Origin: an uncultured Actinoplanes sp.
Lineage (GTDB): Bacteria; Actinomycetota; Actinomycetes; Mycobacteriales; Micromonosporaceae
Direction: 5' to 3'
Assembly: GCA_934667465.1 (NCBI GenBank)
Contig: CAKUMG010000263.1
Span: 1 to 7,389 of the forward strand
DNA: 7,389 bases
Shown here: piece by piece, positions 6,345 to 7,389 of the stretch
Position numbering within the stretch: the first letter of the stretch is position 1
How the letters are laid out: every line of letters starts with the position of its first letter
The notes under the pieces: generated by a model
What the model saw: the letters and a program-made list of their open reading frames with translations, nothing else
Told to the model about the DNA's origin: nothing
Database searches by the model: none
Translations under genes and position numbers: made by a program

Positions 6345-6417
6345 AAGCACGCGATTCTGCAATAAAGCGCGCGGCGCATGATCAGAAGCGCGCGGTATCG
6401 CGACAGAATGCGCGCGG
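6321..6417 (+). repeat. Phased ~21-bp array of GAAGCGCGCGG units
   Basis: The units GTGCGCGG (6325), GCACGCGA (6347), GCGCGCGG (6367), GCGCGCGG (6388) and GCGCGCGG (6410) start 22, 20, 21 and 22 bases apart. Each is preceded by an A-rich step (GAAA, GGAA, ATAAA, AGAA, AGAAT). A spacing of about 21 bp is two turns of B-DNA, so all A-rich steps face one side. Spacings that vary by 1-2 bases rule out a peptide repeat. Multiple protein-binding sites or a bent-DNA element are possible; the function is unknown. Confidence 0.6.
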
Positions 6418-6457
6418 CGCGCAATCCGCAACGTTCGGTCTCGCCGTCGGTGGAGTG

Positions 6458-6479
6458 GCCGCGGAATGGCATTCGCGGC
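6458..6479. other. Hairpin with one bulged G
   Basis: GCCGCG-(G)-AAT and ATTCGCGGC pair over 9 bp with one bulged base, around a GGC loop. It lies about 150 bases past the monooxygenase stop and could be a back-up terminator or a chance structure. No adjacent gene decides its role. Confidence 0.3.
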
Positions 6480-6865
6480 GAGGCCGGTCGGCGCTATTGT
6501 GTCGCTTGTTGCTCGCGTGTCCGAATATCGCCATGGCGCACGAGGCCCGGCTGATCGACCTGGACGGTGCGGCGGCGCTGGCCCCGATCCCTGCGCTGTT
6601 CCGGGTCGGCCAACCCCGTTGTTCCGCCGCCGGCGAGGCAGCGACGCCATCACGGCATCCCGGGAGTGGCGACGAGGCCCGGATCGGCGCCGGTCGGGGC
6701 TCGCGTCTCCGCCCTCGCGCGGGGCCCGGCCCCGCACCGGACCCAAGCGGCCGGTCCCGGCTTGCGGCTTCGCCGTCGCTGCTTCTGGCGCCCCGGCCAT
6801 CGCCGGGGCTGGTTCCTGGGCCGCAGCCGTCGGCGCTGCCGGAACTGGCGTCGGCGCGGAAACCG

Positions 6866-6944
6866 GAGCCGGGACCGGCGGGACCCGGAGCCGGGACCGG
6901 CGGGACCCCGAGCCGGGACCGGCGGGACCCCGAGCCGGGACCGG
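6866..6944 (+). repeat. 22-bp tandem repeat, three full copies plus a partial
   Basis: The unit begins GAGCCGGGACCGG and continues CGGGACCCS, with copies starting at 6866, 6888 and 6910 and a truncated copy at 6932. Copies differ only at the last base (G or C). Because 22 is not a multiple of three, successive copies fall in different reading frames, which argues that this stretch is not translated as a functional protein. Confidence 0.93.
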
Positions 6945-7142
6945 GACCGCAGTCCGGGCTGAGGGCGGTGCGGAAGCTGGGGCCGGGGCGGGGGCTCTCG
7001 TGGACCGGAATGCGGGCTGTTCCGGCAGGGCCACCGCGATCCTGACCCCGCCGATGACGCGACAGCCCGCCACGCCCGGTGGCTAACCGCGGGCATCGCC
7101 GTGCAGTCGGCGCAGGCGCGACCGCCGCGCAGCCTTGTGCCC

Positions 7143-7238
7143 ATGTCTGACAAGTCACAGCGACGGGCGGTGGCGATGATCCGCCGGCGGCCGCCCCACG
7201 ACTGGCGGCAGCGCGCGGCTCCGAGAGAGCGCCCCTGA
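7143..7238 (+). pseudogene. Possible C-terminal fragment of the left-edge protein family
   Basis: This short frame encodes 31 residues, MSDKSQRRAVAMIRRR followed by PPHDWRQRAAPRERP. The pattern MIxxRPPxDWxxRxAPR resembles the tail I recall for the small actinobacterial protein whose QYSRAAKELWKFC block is at the left edge of the window. There is no ribosome site, and upstream codons in frame do not look coding. The recall is from memory and the fragment is short, so this may be coincidence. Confidence 0.25.
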
Positions 7239-7274
7239 CCCCTGCAACGGCTTGCCGCTTGCGCCCGGTGGCGG

Positions 7275-7299
7275 CGGACTGCGGCGACGCCGCAGACCG
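7275..7299. other. GC hairpin near the right edge
   Basis: CGG-A-CTGCGG (7275-7284) pairs with CCGCAG-A-CCG (7290-7299), leaving one A.A mismatch and a CGACG loop. It lies 37 bases past the stop of the short frame ending at 7238 and could terminate a transcript crossing that frame, but no gene is certain on either side. Confidence 0.35.
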
Positions 7300-7389
7300 G
7301 CCACGCCTCGGCGGCCGGCCACAGCAGCGGCCCGCCGATCGAACTGTCCGCAACGGCGGGAGCGCCGGGCCGCGGATGCAGGCGGGTGG

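Larger units (their letters stand above)
6418..7389. other. Gene-poor region, low-complexity GC-rich DNA
   Basis: No frame here carries a recognisable domain. Several long open frames exist on both strands, but they are Pro/Gly/Arg/Ser-rich, overlap each other, and cross a 22-bp repeat whose length is not a multiple of three. The best local coding look is the ATG at 6533, whose first ~27 codons have G/C third positions (MAHEARLIDLDGAAALAPIP) before the frame turns low-complexity; it could be a gene remnant. The rest of the region holds the repeat, two hairpins and a short tail-like frame, listed separately. Confidence 0.5.

Noticed and set aside
6321..6417. CRISPR-like array
   Set aside because: Units are about 8-11 bp with about 10-bp gaps and variable spacing, too short for repeats and spacers, and no cas gene is present.
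6273..7353. Overlapping Pro/Ala-rich frames on the minus strand
   Set aside because: They look like proline-rich linkers but cross a 22-bp repeat that rotates the frame and carry no recognisable domain, so none is supported as a gene.

Overview
This is a high-GC window with strong G/C bias at third codon positions. Short start-codon leaders and families such as an actinobacterial uridine-kinase-like NTPase and a PAS-GGDEF protein point to an actinobacterium. My guess is the Micromonosporaceae (Actinoplanes-like), but this rests on general character, not on a marker gene. I see no rRNA, tRNA, CRISPR array, transposase, integrase or toxin module.

Layout: (1) 2-265 (+) is the end of a small conserved actinobacterial protein entering from the left edge; its coding character breaks off at about base 160. 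(2) 368-2060 (-) holds two genes: a P-loop uridine-kinase-like protein followed by an APH/choline-kinase-type phosphotransferase. (3) 2131-3261 (+) is an OafA-type membrane acyltransferase, divergent from the P-loop gene. (4) 3262-3300 is a near-ideal bidirectional terminator that exactly fills the gap to (5) 3301-5139 (-), a ten-helix membrane PAS-GGDEF diguanylate cyclase. (6) 5140-5275 is a repeat-rich divergent intergenic region. (7) 5276-6310 (+) is a luciferase-like flavin monooxygenase. (8) 6311-7389 has no convincing intact gene. It holds a ~21-bp phased GC repeat array, a 22-bp tandem repeat, two hairpins, and a short frame near the end that may be the tail of the same family as the left-edge gene.

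The genes do not form an obvious pathway. Each of the five intact genes appears to have its own control. Three of them (phosphotransferase, P-loop protein, monooxygenase) have a TANNNT -10 box exactly 7 nt before the start codon, the layout of leaderless transcripts. The diguanylate cyclase instead has a Shine-Dalgarno-like GGAG. The acyltransferase and the cyclase could both affect the cell surface (surface-polymer acylation, c-di-GMP control), but they are convergent and no functional link is shown.

I found no clear undescribed multi-gene system. The most interesting signals are regulatory and structural: the repeated leaderless layout, an operator-like inverted repeat before the monooxygenase, the phased repeat array after it, and the possible two halves of one gene family at the two window ends.
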